From UBA3940 sp964506005 (GTDB taxonomy: Bacteria; Chloroflexota; Anaerolineae; Aggregatilineales; UBA3940): a stretch of 31,408 bases of DNA. Position numbers and translations under genes: made by a program. Of the stretch, positions 20,730-28,619 are shown piece after piece (the first letter of the stretch is position 1; every line of letters begins with the position of its first letter). The stretch spans positions 1 to 31,408 of the forward strand of contig CAZDLX010000019.1 in NCBI GenBank assembly GCA_964506005.1, in the 5' to 3' direction. A model generated the notes under the pieces. The model was not told the DNA's origin. It saw only the letters and a list, made by a program, of their open reading frames with translations, and searched no databases.

Positions 20730-21268
20730 ATGCGCGCCGCCCAGCGGCGTCCGGCACCACGCCGGCGCGACCACCGCCAGCGGCGCATGCGGCGGAACCG
20801 CAGGTAGTCGGCAAGCCAGTGGCCCACATCCGAGAGCGCCAGCCCGCTAAACGCAGCCAGCCACACTGGCCGGGGCACCTCCATCAGCATTACGAGGAGG
20901 GGCATGCCCAGGCCGAACGCGACTTCAAGCCCGAACAGCACCAGGAATACGAGCCCGGCCAGGTACACCAGGCGCAGGGCGGTGCTGAGTACCGGCCAGT
21001 GAGACAGCGGGTGCCGGTGCGGGATGACCCTCGCATAGGGCCACCACAGAATGAGCCACAGCCAGCCAACCAGCCCCACCGTCTTGATCACACGGCGTTC
21101 GCTGCGTGTGATACGGTCGACGTCGAGGTCGGGGTCGATGATTAACCCGGCGAAGCAGCCGAGCGCGCCGGCCAGCCCGCCGGTGATGCCGCCGGCCATG
21201 TAACCGAGGATTCCAGCGGGAATGGTCAGAGCGAGTGTGATCCTGCCGTGGGTGCGTCCACTTGCCAT
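20681..21268 (-). CDS. DUF2227 putative metal-binding membrane protein
   Basis: The 195-residue protein begins with SGRTHGRITL, the DUF2227 signature with a His thought to bind metal, followed by IIDPDLDVDRITRSE, HRHPLSHWP and a downstream ALSDVGHWLADYL. These His and Asp residues resemble the metal site of membrane-bound metal-dependent hydrolases (YdjM-like). Three to four hydrophobic helices are visible (about 15-48, 65-80, 95-125 and 130-150). The C-terminus is very basic. I chose ATG 21268; a TTG at 21301 adds 11 residues but has no ribosome site. ATG 21268 also lacks an obvious one. An extended -10 promoter lies at 21326-21334. It converges on the RlmI-like gene with a 49-base overlap. 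Confidence 0.88.
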   Translation of the reverse strand: MASGRTHGRITLALTIPAGILGYMAGGITGGLAGALGCFAGLIIDPDLDVDRITRSERRVIKTVGLVGWLWLILWWPYARVIPHRHPLSHWPVLSTALRLVYLAGLVFLVLFGLEVAFGLGMPLLVMLMEVPRPVWLAAFSGLALSDVGHWLADYLRFRRMRRWRWSRRRGAGRRWAARIYAVPKAVVRQVNPFK

Positions 21269-21325
21269 GTCGGTGTATAGAATCCCAATACGGTGCTGCA
21301 AGCTTACGGTACGTATGTTCTAAAG

Positions 21326-21334
21326 ATTATAACA
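21326..21334 (-). promoter_or_regulatory. extended -10 promoter of the DUF2227 gene
   Basis: On the minus strand TGTTATAAT is an extended -10 element with consensus TATAAT (21326-21331). No clear -35 is seen at 17 bases. It sits between the stop of the Xer-like gene (21373) and the DUF2227 start, so the latter can be transcribed on its own. Confidence 0.55.
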
Positions 21335-21372
21335 CGGTTTGTGGCGTTGGGTTGCAGAGCTGCCGTGCGAGC

Positions 21373-22332
21373 TTAGGCTCCCTCGTACCGCTCGCGGAGC
21401 TGCTCCAGCCGGGCGGACGTGTCACGCCAGGAGATACGGCTCAGCCCCAGCTTCTGGCGGAGCTTCTCCTCATCCATGCCGGCCAGGTAATCCTGGTAGG
21501 CACACGTCCAGCGCAGCGTCTCGAAGGAGAGCTTGCCCTGCGGCACGCCGGCCTGGTTGGCAACGTCGCGCAGCACATATTCCAGGTTGCGGGCGGTGCA
21601 GTCGAAGATCGCGCCTTCCGGCTTGCGCTGGGCGAGGTACTCCTCCAGCGTCGTGAGCCAGGCCGGGTCGAGCGCGATCTTGCGCTCCTTGTAGCGCATC
21701 TTGGGGTTTTTGTAGCGCACCCACAGGATCGGCTCGGCGGGGTTCGTGCGGACGATATCCTCAGGCGTGAGGGCCATCGTCTCGCCCTTCTTGATGCCCG
21801 TCTGCAGCAGCAGCGTCACCAGCAGGTGCGGGCGCGCGTCGGGCTTCTCGGGGTTGTGCCGGTGCGCCCCGGTGACGGCGAGCACGCGGGCCAGCTCGTC
21901 GCTGAGCAGGACCTCCGGCAGCGGGCTGCTCACCGATTTCTGGATCACCCCGGCGGATGGGTCACGCGGGAGGACTTCCTGCGCGTGCAGATAGCCGAAG
22001 AAATGCTTGAGCGTGGTGACACGCCGGGCGTACGTCTTGGGGCTGCACGGCCTGTCGCGCTCGGTGAGCATCCAGTGCAGGAACTTGTTGAGCGTCTGCG
22101 TCGAAAAGTCGCCGACGGCTCGATCATAGCCCGCCCAACCGCCCAGCAGGTTGAGATCGCTGCGGAAAGCCTTGATCGTGTGCGGCGACGATCCGTTCAG
22201 CCGGAGATGCTCGTAATACTGCTCCAGGGCGGCTTCCAGCGGCGTGCCGGCGGTGAGCACCGGCTCATCGGCGCCGTCGGGCGCCGGCAGTTCGTCGCCC
22301 CCGAACATCGATAGCTGCTCAAAGTCGCTCAT
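21373..22332 (-). CDS. tyrosine-recombinase-fold protein with degenerate active site
   Basis: The 319-residue protein has the two-domain layout of XerC/XerD. The SAM-like core-binding domain covers about residues 32-122 (LEQYYEHLRLNGSSPHTIKA, TYARRVTTLKHFFGYL) and the catalytic-fold domain about 140-310. The active-site set is largely lost. The first Arg is Lys181 (TGIKKGE instead of TGLRxxE). The HxLR motif reads ETLR (Glu271, Arg274 kept). The His of LGH is Leu297. Ser306 or a neighbour stands where the nucleophilic Tyr is expected. The beta-hairpin Lys region is kept. It probably binds DNA without recombining it. ATG 22332 is preferred over GTG 22347 because GAAGGG lies 7-8 bases upstream. 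It is adjacent to the LCP gene, whose stop precedes it by 15 bases. Confidence 0.82.
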   Translation of the reverse strand: MSDFEQLSMFGGDELPAPDGADEPVLTAGTPLEAALEQYYEHLRLNGSSPHTIKAFRSDLNLLGGWAGYDRAVGDFSTQTLNKFLHWMLTERDRPCSPKTYARRVTTLKHFFGYLHAQEVLPRDPSAGVIQKSVSSPLPEVLLSDELARVLAVTGAHRHNPEKPDARPHLLVTLLLQTGIKKGETMALTPEDIVRTNPAEPILWVRYKNPKMRYKERKIALDPAWLTTLEEYLAQRKPEGAIFDCTARNLEYVLRDVANQAGVPQGKLSFETLRWTCAYQDYLAGMDEEKLRQKLGLSRISWRDTSARLEQLRERYEGA

Positions 22333-22347
22333 CGGAGTACCCTTCAC

Positions 22348-23511
22348 TCAGTTGTCCGTACTGGTCACCGGCGCGGGTGTATTCAGCCAGAACACCTCGT
22401 CGAACAGGTGGCCGATCTCTTCGCGGTTCGGCACCAGCACCATCGCGCCCTCCGGCGTGACGTAGCTCATCGAGTAGTCCGTGTCGATCACCCCGGTGCG
22501 AATATTCTCGCGCGAGACGTCCTGCGCAAGCTGCGCCAGCCCGACCATCATGTCGAGCGTCATGTTAGTCTGGATGCTGTAGCTCAGCGTCGAGTACAGC
22601 GCCGGGGCACGCTGGATCAGGCGGGGCAGCATGTTCAGGCTGAACACCCGCTCCCGGATGGCCATCAGCACATCCTGCTGGCGCCGCGCCCGGTAGAAGT
22701 CGTTGTCGGTGTGGCGGGTCCGGGAGTACTTGAGCGCCGTCTCGCCATCCATGTGGTGCATCCCCGCCTCGATGTAGAACGGGTCGTAGCCGTAGTCCAT
22801 ATCGGGGTAGCTGTCGTCGTAGATGGTGTAGGGCACATAGATGTCGATGCCGCCGATCTCGTCGATCAGCCGGGTGAAGGCGTCAAACTCGACGAGCACG
22901 TAGTAGTTCACCCGCACGCCGAAGTTGTACTCGACGGTCTGCATCGCCAGGTCCCCCCCGCCGAACACGTAGGCCGTGTTAATGCGGTTGAGCCCGTAGC
23001 CGGGGATGTCCACGTACAGGTCACGCGGGATGGACAGCACGCTGGCAACCTTCATCTCGGGGTCGATCATCATCAGCATGATGCTGTCCGTGCGCGGACG
23101 TGTGAAGCCGCGCTGGTCGGGGCGCGTGTCCGCGCCGAGCAGCAGCACGGTGATGCGCTCGCTGCCCAGCGCGCCGGTCCCTACGCCGACGTCGAAGGTG
23201 GGCGCCTGGAACTCGGGGTTGGGCGTAGCATCCGGGGTGGCGGTCGGCAGGGTGTTGTCCGCTGCGAACGGATTGAGCGAGTCGCTGACGATGAGCGCCC
23301 GGAGAATCACGCCGAGCACCAGGCTGATCGCGATGGTGCCGAAGAACAACCCCGCCACGCTGAGCGCGCGGCCCGTCGGCCCGAGGTCGGGAATGGGGAG
23401 CCGGTCGAAAAACCGGTTCACCGCGCCTGCTATACCCCGCTGTCGCTTGCGCACGTGCGGCTTACGCCTGCCGTGCTCTGGCCCCGAAAACTGGTACATA
23501 TCCCAACTCAT
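22348..23511 (-). CDS. LytR-CpsA-Psr (LCP) family protein
   Basis: The 387-residue protein has a basic cytoplasmic N-terminus and one membrane helix (about 48-72). A short Thr/Pro spacer follows, then an LCP domain (about 115-285). Conserved LCP residues are visible: LLLGADTRP, RTDSIMLMMID, LSIPRDLYVDIPG, GLNRINTAY, LIDEIGGIDIYV and KYSRTRHTDNDFYRARRQQ. LCP enzymes transfer undecaprenyl-linked polymers such as teichoic acid or capsule to the cell envelope, or act on related glycans. The acceptor in this organism is unknown. The start ATG 23511 has TAGG just upstream and lies about 26 bases from the transcript start of the bidirectional promoter at 23544-23574. It is first in a two-gene unit with the Xer-like gene. 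Confidence 0.94.
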   Translation of the reverse strand: MSWDMYQFSGPEHGRRKPHVRKRQRGIAGAVNRFFDRLPIPDLGPTGRALSVAGLFFGTIAISLVLGVILRALIVSDSLNPFAADNTLPTATPDATPNPEFQAPTFDVGVGTGALGSERITVLLLGADTRPDQRGFTRPRTDSIMLMMIDPEMKVASVLSIPRDLYVDIPGYGLNRINTAYVFGGGDLAMQTVEYNFGVRVNYYVLVEFDAFTRLIDEIGGIDIYVPYTIYDDSYPDMDYGYDPFYIEAGMHHMDGETALKYSRTRHTDNDFYRARRQQDVLMAIRERVFSLNMLPRLIQRAPALYSTLSYSIQTNMTLDMMVGLAQLAQDVSRENIRTGVIDTDYSMSYVTPEGAMVLVPNREEIGHLFDEVFWLNTPAPVTSTDN

Positions 23512-23543
23512 TTACCTAGTCATACCTGACGCACACCTCGCTC

Positions 23544-23574
23544 ATTGTACCCCCGCGCCTCGCTTTGTTACAAT
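23544..23574. promoter_or_regulatory. interlocked bidirectional promoter between LCP and lipoate ligase genes
   Basis: Plus strand: TTGTAC (23545-23550), an 18-base spacer, TACAAT (23569-23574). Minus strand: TTGTAA (23568-23573), an 18-base spacer, TACAAT (23544-23549). Each strand's -10 box is made of nearly the same base pairs as the other strand's -35 box. Starts of transcription would be near 23581 (+) and 23537 (-). A small dyad GTACCA-tag-TGGTAC (23594-23608) lies just inside the plus-strand leader and could be an operator. Confidence 0.68.
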
Positions 23575-23669
23575 CTGCTACACGAAAGGCACAGTACCAT
23601 AGTGGTACGCCCGCCGACGCCAAAGAGTTCCAGTTCGCCCACTTTGCCGTGACATTTGGAGGACTCACC

Positions 23670-24524
23670 CTGAACGCCGACACCCCGCCTTCTGAGATAT
23701 ACCCGCCCGCTACCTGGCGCGTGATACTCCATCCCGCGCTTGACGGCGCGAGCAATATGGCCATCGACGAGGCACTCGCAGAGGCCGTGCGCGATGGGCT
23801 CGCGCCGCCCACGCTGCGCTTCTACGACTGGGACCCGGCGACGCTCTCGCTGGGCTACGCGCAGCCCGCCGCCGACGTGGACACGGATCGGCTCGAGGCG
23901 CACGGCTGGACCCTGGTACGCCGTCTCACTGGGGGCCGCGCGATTCTGCATGTGGACGAGCTCACTTACTCCGTCACAGTGCCCGCCGCCGACCCGCGCG
24001 TGGCAGGCGGCGTCGTGGAGAGCTACCGGCGGCTCAGCCGGGGGCTGATGGCCGGGCTGGCGCGGCTCGGGGCGGCGGTGGAGTCCTCGCCGGCTGATGG
24101 CAGCGCACACGGTTTCAAGGGGCCGGTGTGCTTCGAGGTTCCGTCGGACTACGAGATCACCGTAGGTGGGAAGAAGCTGATCGGCAGCGCCCAGACGCGG
24201 CGCGGCGGCGGCGAGGTGGTGCTGCAGCACGGCGCGCTGCCGCTGCACGGCGACGTGGCCCGCATCTGTGAGGCGCTCGCCTTTCCCGACGACGCCGCAC
24301 GCGCGGAGGCGCAGCGGCGGGTCCGCGAGCGGGCTGCCACGCTGGAAGAAGCACTCGGGCGGGTGGTGAGCTTCGCGGAGGCGGCGCAGGCCATGACAGA
24401 CGGCTTTGCGGAGGCGCTCAACGTGACGCTCGTGCCCGGCGAGCTCAGTGCGGCGGAGCAGGCCCGCGCCGACGCGCTGCGCGAGGAGAAGTACGCGGCG
24501 GAAGCCTGGACGGGGAAGCTGTAG
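23670..24524 (+). CDS. lipoate-protein ligase A family protein (BPL/LplA/LipB fold)
   Basis: The protein (about 284 residues from this start) carries the lipoyl/biotinyl transferase fold: WRVILHPALDGASNMAIDEAL at the start (in two pieces), TLSLGYAQP, VRRLTGGRAILHVDELTYSV (the RRxxGGxAV-type substrate loop), and GGKKLIGSAQTRRGGG with the catalytic Lys region, then VVLQHGALPL. It attaches lipoate or octanoate to lipoyl domains, or acts as an amidotransferase; the exact substrate is not decidable here. The start is unusual. No ATG precedes the conserved region. TTG 23565 overlaps the promoter, and GTG 23649 has no ribosome site. CTG 23670 has a perfect GGAGGA six bases upstream. I prefer CTG. 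It is divergent from the LCP gene. Confidence 0.88.
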   Translation: MNADTPPSEIYPPATWRVILHPALDGASNMAIDEALAEAVRDGLAPPTLRFYDWDPATLSLGYAQPAADVDTDRLEAHGWTLVRRLTGGRAILHVDELTYSVTVPAADPRVAGGVVESYRRLSRGLMAGLARLGAAVESSPADGSAHGFKGPVCFEVPSDYEITVGGKKLIGSAQTRRGGGEVVLQHGALPLHGDVARICEALAFPDDAARAEAQRRVRERAATLEEALGRVVSFAEAAQAMTDGFAEALNVTLVPGELSAAEQARADALREEKYAAEAWTGKL

Positions 24525-24590
24525 AGGGCAAAATAAACAGGGGCAAACCAAGCAACATCAACACTGGCGCGCCACGCCACAGTCAGCGTC

Positions 24591-24731
24591 CCACCCCCTT
24601 TGGCCCTTTGGGCCATTTCCCCCTCAAGGGGGCAATGGGGCCATTCGCCGGGCTACCTTCATGCTCACGACCAACCCACTCGCCCCCTCTCAGGGGGAGA
24701 TGGCGACGCGAAGCGTCGGCAGAGGGGGTGG
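24591..24731. repeat. dispersed GC-rich palindromic repeat, copy C (with terminal inverted ends)
   Basis: The 270-base gap between the lipoate ligase and the SH3 protein gene has no gene. It holds a repeat that opens with CCACCCCCTT (24591-24600) and closes with AGAGGGGGTGG (24721-24731), which are reverse complements apart from one base. Inside are GGCCC/GGGCC, CCCCCT/AGGGGG-type arms and a CGACGC-gaa-GCGTCG-like hairpin (about 24704-24718). It resembles copies A and B. Confidence 0.6.
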
Positions 24732-24794
24732 CAAGCTGGCCATCAGGCCAACTTTAGTGACGCCTATGAGATGACCTGCTCGGCGAGATCTCCC

Positions 24795-25571
24795 CTACCC
24801 CTCAGCCGTTGGCTCGGGGGGCGGCTGCGTGGCCTCCTGCAGCACGCCGGCGGTCTGCACGACGAGGTACTCGCGCACCGCCCAGCCGGAGCGGTTCACG
24901 TCAGCCGGGTCGCTGATGTACCACCAGTCGTAGCCGTCCGCCTCGCGCGGGCCCGACTCCACGACGAACTCGTCGCCGTCGTTAGCCACGAAGAACAGCG
25001 TGAAGTCCACGCCGGGCCCCTGGCGCACGGCGAGGCCCGCGCCCTCGGTGCCGTCGACGCGCACCTGGCTGCCGATGCCGATAGTGGCGGCGGCTTCTTC
25101 TTCGGTTGGGGCTTCGGTGGGTGCCACAGCCTCGTCAGTTAGCACTGGCTCGGCGGTCGGCCCGATCACCGCGACCCCACCCGGCGTCTCCCCCGGTGCG
25201 CCGAGTGTCGGCGTGGCGGTGATCATCACGAAGATGGGCGTGGGTGAGGGCTGGAATCCGGTTGCATCGGCGGTGCCGCGGTTCGCCAGCACGACGTACC
25301 ACATGCCGCAGGTGATGGCAGCTACGGCAAGGATCACGATCACGAAGATCCACCAGGGCACGGTAAGCGGCCCGGAACGATCCGGGGGCGGCTCCTGCTG
25401 GGCGCGGCGCCTGCCCCGGCGGCGAGGCGGCTCGGGCTGCTCAGGCGGGTGCTGTGCGGGGGGACGACGCGCCCCCGGGGCACGGTCGCCAGCCGGGCGC
25501 GATCTGCGCGGCTGCCGGGGATCAGGAGGCGGGTTGTCGGGCCGGTGTGGAGGTGGTTGTCTGTCGCTCAT
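24795..25571 (-). CDS. membrane-anchored SH3-domain protein with Pro/Arg-rich cytoplasmic tail
   Basis: The 258-residue protein has a very Pro/Arg-rich N-terminus (1-70), one membrane helix (about 72-94) and a Thr/Pro/Glu-rich spacer. A bacterial SH3-like domain follows at about 165-235, with the pattern LAVRQGPGVDFTLFFVANDGDEF, DWWYISDP and GWAVREYLVV. Such domains outside the membrane often bind peptidoglycan peptides or surface ligands. The short start ATG 25571 lies 8 bases after the stop of the PP2C gene, and upstream in-frame starts overlap that gene. It is the last gene of a polX-PP2C-SH3 operon. The precise function is unknown. Confidence 0.85.
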   Translation of the reverse strand: MSDRQPPPHRPDNPPPDPRQPRRSRPAGDRAPGARRPPAQHPPEQPEPPRRRGRRRAQQEPPPDRSGPLTVPWWIFVIVILAVAAITCGMWYVVLANRGTADATGFQPSPTPIFVMITATPTLGAPGETPGGVAVIGPTAEPVLTDEAVAPTEAPTEEEAAATIGIGSQVRVDGTEGAGLAVRQGPGVDFTLFFVANDGDEFVVESGPREADGYDWWYISDPADVNRSGWAVREYLVVQTAGVLQEATQPPPEPTAEG

Positions 25572-25579
25572 GGCATCCG

Positions 25580-26833
25580 TTAGCTGCACGCGCTGGCGCA
25601 CACGACCAGCAGCGTGAAGTCGTCAAAGGCGTCCTGATGGGCGCGATGCTTCTGGACGACATTATATATCATGCGGGCCAGACGGTCCGCATCCTGGTCC
25701 TGCAGGGTCTGTATCAGCCGGGCCAGTGTGTCACGCCCAAAGGGCTTGTTCTCGGGGTTGCGCATGTCGCAGACGCCATCGCTGTAGAGCACCAGCCGGT
25801 CGCCCGGCTCCAGCACGACTTCCTGCTCCTCGAACACTGGCTCGCGGTCGGGCCACAGGCCGAGGAAGCGCCCGCGCCCGCCGAGGAAGCGAACCGATCC
25901 GTCACAGCGAGCGCAGATCGGCTCCTCGTGCCCGGCGCGGACGTAGCGGAACACGCCCGTCTGGGTGTCGAGCACACCGTAGATCGCCGTCACAAACATG
26001 TCATACGCCGAGGACTCCACCAGCCCCCGGTGAACGGCCTGCATGACTTCGGCGGGTTCGTGGTGGTAGCGCGCCTCGGTCAGAAAGAGCGTGCGGGCAA
26101 CAGCCATGAAGAGCGCGGCATGCGCCCCCTTGTCGGATACGTCGGCCAGCAGGATGGCGACGTGCCGGTCGTCTATCCGGCGCACGTCGTAGAAATCGCC
26201 ACCGACCTCGCGGGCGGGCTCGAACAGTGCGGCGAACTCGAAGCCTTCGACGGTGGGCAGCGCGGCGGGCAGCAGGCTGCGCTGCGCTTTTGCGGCCACC
26301 TGGAGCTGTGCCTCCAGCGCCGCGTGCGCGATGGTTTCCTTCTGGGCAGCTTCGAGCGCCGCGTAGGCGGCGGCCAGCTCCTGGTAGCGCTTCTCCAGGT
26401 CTTCGATGGCGCGGCGGTCCGTCTCGCGGATGATACCGATCAGGGTGTGCAGGATGCTGCGGGCCAGCGAGGGGCTGGAGCGGAAGATGCGCTCGAAGTG
26501 CTCTTTGCTGATCTCCAGGACGGTGGTATCGGCCAGCGTGGTGATCGTCGCCGTGCGAGGCACGTCGGTGATTACGGCCATCTCGCCGAAGTACTGGCCT
26601 GGCCCCAGGAAGCCCAGCACGAAATCCTCGTCCGTGCCGTCGATGCGGCGGGTGATGGCCACCCGCCCGCGTGTGATCAGGCAGAAGGTATCAGAAGGTT
26701 CGCCTTCTCTTACCAGGACGGTGTTTGCGCGGTAATCCCGCTTAACAGCCACCTTGCGCAGCATCAGCAGCGCCTGCGCGTCGAGGCCCTGGAAGGCTTT
26801 TTTGAAGATGGCTGTGTGGCCGGTGCCTTCCAT
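25580..26833 (-). CDS. cyclic-nucleotide-binding domain / SpoIIE-type PP2C phosphatase
   Basis: The 417-residue soluble regulator has an N-terminal cNMP-binding fold (about 10-130: LVREGEPSDTFCLITRGRVA, GQYFGEMAVITDVPRTATI). A coiled-coil linker follows (about 140-185, Glu/Ala/Leu heptads). The PP2C/SpoIIE phosphatase domain comes last (about 190-415). Metal-binding and catalytic motifs are intact: REVGGDFYD, ILLADVSDKGAHAALFMA, YVRAGHEEP, LVLYSDGVCD and DAFDDFTLLVV. It probably dephosphorylates a partner such as an anti-sigma-factor antagonist in response to a ligand or nucleotide, though no such partner is nearby. Start and stop are tightly coupled. The polX stop and this ATG overlap as TAATG, and the SH3 gene follows 8 bases after the stop. 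Confidence 0.95.
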   Translation of the reverse strand: MEGTGHTAIFKKAFQGLDAQALLMLRKVAVKRDYRANTVLVREGEPSDTFCLITRGRVAITRRIDGTDEDFVLGFLGPGQYFGEMAVITDVPRTATITTLADTTVLEISKEHFERIFRSSPSLARSILHTLIGIIRETDRRAIEDLEKRYQELAAAYAALEAAQKETIAHAALEAQLQVAAKAQRSLLPAALPTVEGFEFAALFEPAREVGGDFYDVRRIDDRHVAILLADVSDKGAHAALFMAVARTLFLTEARYHHEPAEVMQAVHRGLVESSAYDMFVTAIYGVLDTQTGVFRYVRAGHEEPICARCDGSVRFLGGRGRFLGLWPDREPVFEEQEVVLEPGDRLVLYSDGVCDMRNPENKPFGRDTLARLIQTLQDQDADRLARMIYNVVQKHRAHQDAFDDFTLLVVCASACS

Positions 26834-28569
26834 TACGATACGCGTTCTTTAACCCATTCCAATACGTCCGAAAGCGGCCAGGCATTCACGACGTCCGCCG
26901 CCGTGACCCAGCCCCGGCGGGCCATCGCCACGCCGTACTGCATGTTGCCGAACTCCGCCGGGCGGTGCGCGTCCGTGCTGATGGTGAGGCGAATGCCCAT
27001 CTCCTTGGCCCGGCGCGCGTGCACGTCGTCGAGGTCCAGCCGGTAGGGGCTGGCGTTGATCTCCAGCGCGATCCCGTGCTCGGCTGCGGCCTCGAAGATC
27101 GCATCCATGTCGAGGTCGGCGGGCTCGCGGCTGCCGAGCAGCCGCCCGCGCGGGTGCCCGATGATGTCCACGTGCGGGTTGCGGATGGCGTTCAGCAGGC
27201 GCGCGGTGATCTGCTCGCGCGGCTGGCGCAGGCTGGTGTGCAGCGACGCCACGACGAGGTCGAACTGGGCCAGCGTCTCGTCGTCGTAGTCCAGCGTGCC
27301 GTCCGCCTTGATCTCCAGCTCGACGCCGTGCAGCACCCTGAACGCGCCGCCGAACGTCGCATTGGCCGCGTCGATCTCGGCTCGCTGCCGGCTGACGTCG
27401 TCCGGGGCCATGCCCTGCACTACGCCCAGCCCGTGGCTGTGGTCGGTAATGAGCAGGTACTCGTAGCCGAGCACCTGCGCGGCCTGGGCCATCTCCAGCA
27501 CCGTCTTCTTGCCGTCGCTCCAGGTCGTGTGCGACTGCAGATCGCCTTTAATATCCGCCAGCTCGATCAGGTCGGGCAGCTCGCCGCGCTGCGCCGCCTC
27601 GATCTCGCCGCGGTTCTCGCGCAGCTCTGGCGGTATCCAGGGCAGCCCCAGCTTCGCGTAGACCTCTTCTTCTGTCGCACACAGGACCTCGTCGCCACCG
27701 TCCAGCGGGGTGAAGCTGTGCTCGTTCAGGGAGTAGCCCTGCTTGAGCGCGATCTCACGCAGGTGGACGTTGTGCTCCTTGCTGCCCGTAAAGTAGGCCA
27801 GCAGCGTGCCGTACCGCTCCGGCGGCAGCACGCGCAGGTCAACCTGCTGCCCGGAGAAGAGCTCGACGGAGGTCTTCGTCGGGCCGGTGCCGAGCACCCG
27901 CGCCACGGCGGGCAGGCTGGCGAAGGTCTGCATGATGGGCTCGGGCGTATCGCTGGCGATGAGCAGGTCGATGTCGCCGATAGTCGGGGTCAGGCGGCGC
28001 AGGGAACCGGCAATCGCGCCGCGCTGCGCGCCCTCGATCTCCAGCAGCCGCGCCAGCAGGTCGTTCGCAACGGGCAGCGCCTCCCCGAGCAGCATGCGGT
28101 CGCTGCGGCTGGCAAGAGAGGCGATCCCCTCCAGGATGCTCTGCTCCATGCGCGGGCCAACCCCCGCCAGCGTCTGCAGCTTGCCCGTCTCGGCGGCAGC
28201 CTGCAGTTCCTCCACGGTGCTGATGCCGAGCTCCTTGTAGAACAGAAACGCCCGCTTGGGGCCAAGCCCGGGCACGGACAGCATCCCCACCAGCCCGACG
28301 GGGATCTCCGCCTTCAGCCGGTTGTAGAACTCAAGCTGGCCCGTGGTCAGCAGTTCGTCGATCTTCTCGGCGAGCGTCGCGCCGATGTATGGCAGGTCGG
28401 TGAGGGTGCCCTCCTGGTGGACGGCGTTGAGGTCTCGCGGGAGGCTGGCAATCGTCTCGGCGGCGCGCCGGTAGGCCAGCACGCGATGGACGTTCTCGCC
28501 CTTGAGCTCGAGCATGTCGGCGACCGTCGAGAAGATTTCAGCGGCTTCGCGGTTTGAGATCTTGGCCAT
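26833..28569 (-). CDS. polX: DNA polymerase X family protein with C-terminal PHP domain
   Basis: The 578-residue enzyme is a bacterial PolX, a gap-filling repair polymerase with a PHP nuclease domain. An N-terminal 8-kDa-like region (about 1-80) has NREAAEIFSTVADMLELKG. Helix-hairpin-helix motifs lie near 97-105 (SVPGLGPKR) and 133-141. The nucleotidyltransferase palm has GSLRRLTPTIGDIDLLI, with metal ligands Asp199, Asp201 and Asp244. The PHP domain (about 340-578) has GDLQSHTTWSDG, LLITDHSHGLGV, GVELEI, IIGHPRGRL and STDAHR. In the first PHP motif Gln replaces the first His. ATG 28569 has an AAGG site and lies just below an extended -10 promoter. The longer frame to 29088 overlaps the divergent ATL gene and is rejected. 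It heads the polX-PP2C-SH3 operon. Confidence 0.95.
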   Translation of the reverse strand: MAKISNREAAEIFSTVADMLELKGENVHRVLAYRRAAETIASLPRDLNAVHQEGTLTDLPYIGATLAEKIDELLTTGQLEFYNRLKAEIPVGLVGMLSVPGLGPKRAFLFYKELGISTVEELQAAAETGKLQTLAGVGPRMEQSILEGIASLASRSDRMLLGEALPVANDLLARLLEIEGAQRGAIAGSLRRLTPTIGDIDLLIASDTPEPIMQTFASLPAVARVLGTGPTKTSVELFSGQQVDLRVLPPERYGTLLAYFTGSKEHNVHLREIALKQGYSLNEHSFTPLDGGDEVLCATEEEVYAKLGLPWIPPELRENRGEIEAAQRGELPDLIELADIKGDLQSHTTWSDGKKTVLEMAQAAQVLGYEYLLITDHSHGLGVVQGMAPDDVSRQRAEIDAANATFGGAFRVLHGVELEIKADGTLDYDDETLAQFDLVVASLHTSLRQPREQITARLLNAIRNPHVDIIGHPRGRLLGSREPADLDMDAIFEAAAEHGIALEINASPYRLDLDDVHARRAKEMGIRLTISTDAHRPAEFGNMQYGVAMARRGWVTAADVVNAWPLSDVLEWVKERVS

Positions 28570-28596
28570 GTGCTTACCTTGCTCCCGAACGCGCCG

Positions 28597-28605
28597 AGTA
28601 TACCA
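28597..28605 (-). promoter_or_regulatory. extended -10 promoter of the polX operon
   Basis: On the minus strand TGGTATACT is an extended -10 element. Seventeen bases upstream lies the base-pair block used as the -35 box by the divergent ATL promoter (28620-28625), so the two promoters share DNA. The leader would be about 20 bases with an AAGG ribosome site. Confidence 0.55.
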
Positions 28606-28619
28606 ACCCTTCCAGCCGC

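Noticed and set aside
25454..27046. A 530-codon plus-strand frame across the PP2C and SH3 genes.
   Set aside because: It spans two well-supported minus-strand genes and shows no domain pattern.
26965..28557. A long open frame antisense to polX on the plus strand.
   Set aside because: It is a GC-rich shadow with His/Arg/Gln/Val-rich composition and no recognisable domain. The minus-strand frame encodes a complete PolX.
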